64,000 nt of DNA, from contig NZ_JAJAVE010000003.1 of assembly GCF_020532675.1 (NCBI RefSeq), forward strand, positions 558,001 to 622,000, in the 5' to 3' direction. Below, piece by piece: positions 63,467 to 64,000 of the stretch. The notes under the pieces were generated by a model that searched no databases, was not told the DNA's origin, and was given only the letters and a program-made list of their open reading frames with translations. Source of the DNA: Methylobacillus gramineus (lineage in GTDB: Bacteria; Pseudomonadota; Gammaproteobacteria; Burkholderiales; Methylophilaceae). Made by a program: the position numbers and the translations under genes. Within the stretch, counting starts at the first letter, position 1; each line of letters opens with the position of its first letter.

Positions 63467-64000
63467 ATGAGCAGGGTCAGGGAAGATAAAAATCTCATTG
63501 TCGGGCTGGATATTGGGACATCAAAGATCGTTGCTATCGTTGCTGAGTTACAGCCCGAGGGTAGTCTCAAGGTCATAGGCCTGGGGCAAGGAACATCACG
63601 CGGCCTGAAAAAGGGCGTGGTGGTAAATATCGATTCCACGGTGCAGGCGATTCAGCGAGCGCTGGAGGAGGCTGAGCTGATGGCGGATTGCAAGATCAGC
63701 ACGGTGTTTACCGGCATTGCGGGCAGCCATATCAAGAGCCTTAACTCGCATGGCATGGTCAAGATCAAGGATGCCGAAGTAACGCAGATGGATGTAGATC
63801 GCGTGATTGAAACCGCGCGCGCGATTGCACTACCGTCTGATCAGCAGATCCTGCATATCCTGACCCAGGAATTCATCATCGATGGGCAGGAAGATGTGCG
63901 CGAGCCGCTGGGCATGAGCGGAATGAAGCTGGAGGTCAAGGTGCATATCGTCACCGGGGCCGTGTCAGCTGCGCAGAATATCGTCAAGTGCATCAAGCGT
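63467..64000 (+). CDS. ftsA: Cell division protein FtsA, 5' part (continues past window)
   Basis: The first 178 codons are present. TGGAGAGA precedes the ATG at 63467. The actin-like fold is recognisable from IVGLDIGTSKIVAIVAEL (phosphate 1 loop), GLKKGVVVNIDSTVQAI, TGIAGSHIKSLNSHGMVKI (1C domain) and LPSDQQILHILTQEFIIDGQ. FtsA anchors FtsZ to the membrane. The gene is cut by the window end; ftsZ would be expected next. Confidence 0.97.
   Translation, partial: MSRVREDKNLIVGLDIGTSKIVAIVAELQPEGSLKVIGLGQGTSRGLKKGVVVNIDSTVQAIQRALEEAELMADCKISTVFTGIAGSHIKSLNSHGMVKIKDAEVTQMDVDRVIETARAIALPSDQQILHILTQEFIIDGQEDVREPLGMSGMKLEVKVHIVTGAVSAAQNIVKCIKR

Noticed and set aside
1-64000. CRISPR array or insertion sequence
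   Set aside because: I saw no regularly spaced repeats and no transposase-like protein anywhere in the window.

Overview
The window looks like chromosome of a methylotrophic betaproteobacterium, most likely Methylophilaceae (Methylophilus/Methylobacillus/Methylovorus type). The evidence is a lanthanide-type methanol dehydrogenase gene set (xoxF-xoxJ-xoxG), several accessory proteins known only from quinoprotein (PQQ enzyme) systems, a beta-type RNase P RNA, and a division/cell-wall (dcw) cluster ordered mraZ-rsmH-ftsL-ftsI-murE-murF-mraY-murD-ftsW-murG-murC-murB-ddl-ftsQ-ftsA. The family assignment is an inference from gene content; no rRNA gene is present.

Region by region. 1-2.1 kb: AT-rich edge with two unrecognised membrane-protein genes (one cut by the window), a secreted GlcG/HbpS-like protein, then a 3' fragment of an elongator tRNA-Met gene followed by a perfect terminator. 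This looks like one end of an integrated element lying to the left. 2.1-5.6 kb: small hypotheticals, an NhaR-like LysR regulator divergent from a His-rich secreted protein, and trhO. 5.8-8.8 kb: catecholate-siderophore-type TonB receptor plus PiuC/YbiX-like oxygenase. 8.8-11.1 kb: a YihY-like membrane protein fused to a cyclic-nucleotide-binding domain, and proline iminopeptidase. 11.3-15 kb: xoxF, xoxJ, xoxG. 15.2-19.8 kb: type II NADH dehydrogenase, lysophospholipid transporter, PIN-PhoH ATPase, peroxiredoxin. 19.8-22.1 kb: orphan histidine kinase translationally coupled to a TonB protein. 22.2-28.1 kb: a quinoprotein-associated block (zinc metallohydrolase, YVTN beta-propeller, cytochrome b561, SoxYZ-like carrier) ending in a TonB receptor that closely resembles the E. 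coli PQQ receptor PqqU/YncD. 28.2-31.1 kb: GntR regulator with PfkB kinase, and an LGFP-repeat protein. 31.1-35.1 kb: molybdenum cofactor genes (moaA, mobA, mobB, moeA) with a divergent one-domain ModE-like regulator. 35.1-39 kb: GT39-type glycosyltransferase, zinc-free L31, rho, trxA. 39.1-42.5 kb: EAL phosphodiesterase next to a PilZ-like protein and DUF3579. 42.6-46.6 kb: dolP-diaA-yraN-lpoA and divergent rsmI, the same set as the E. coli yraLMNO-dolP locus. 46.7-48.1 kb: pyrC and rnpB. 48.3 kb to the end: the dcw cluster, with a clear promoter and four GTGG(G/A) boxes at exact 10-bp spacing in front of mraZ, the expected MraZ operator.

How it works together: XoxF oxidises methanol in the periplasm and passes electrons to XoxG, with XoxJ as accessory protein. 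About 8 kb away a second module carries periplasmic relay/carrier proteins and a PqqU-like outer-membrane receptor, next to a TonB gene that could energise it. That is the most interesting candidate system here: uptake or handling of PQQ, or of a metal ligand serving the quinoproteins. Most of the rest is housekeeping. The mra/mur/fts genes overlap their neighbours by a few bases and form one tightly coupled transcription unit.
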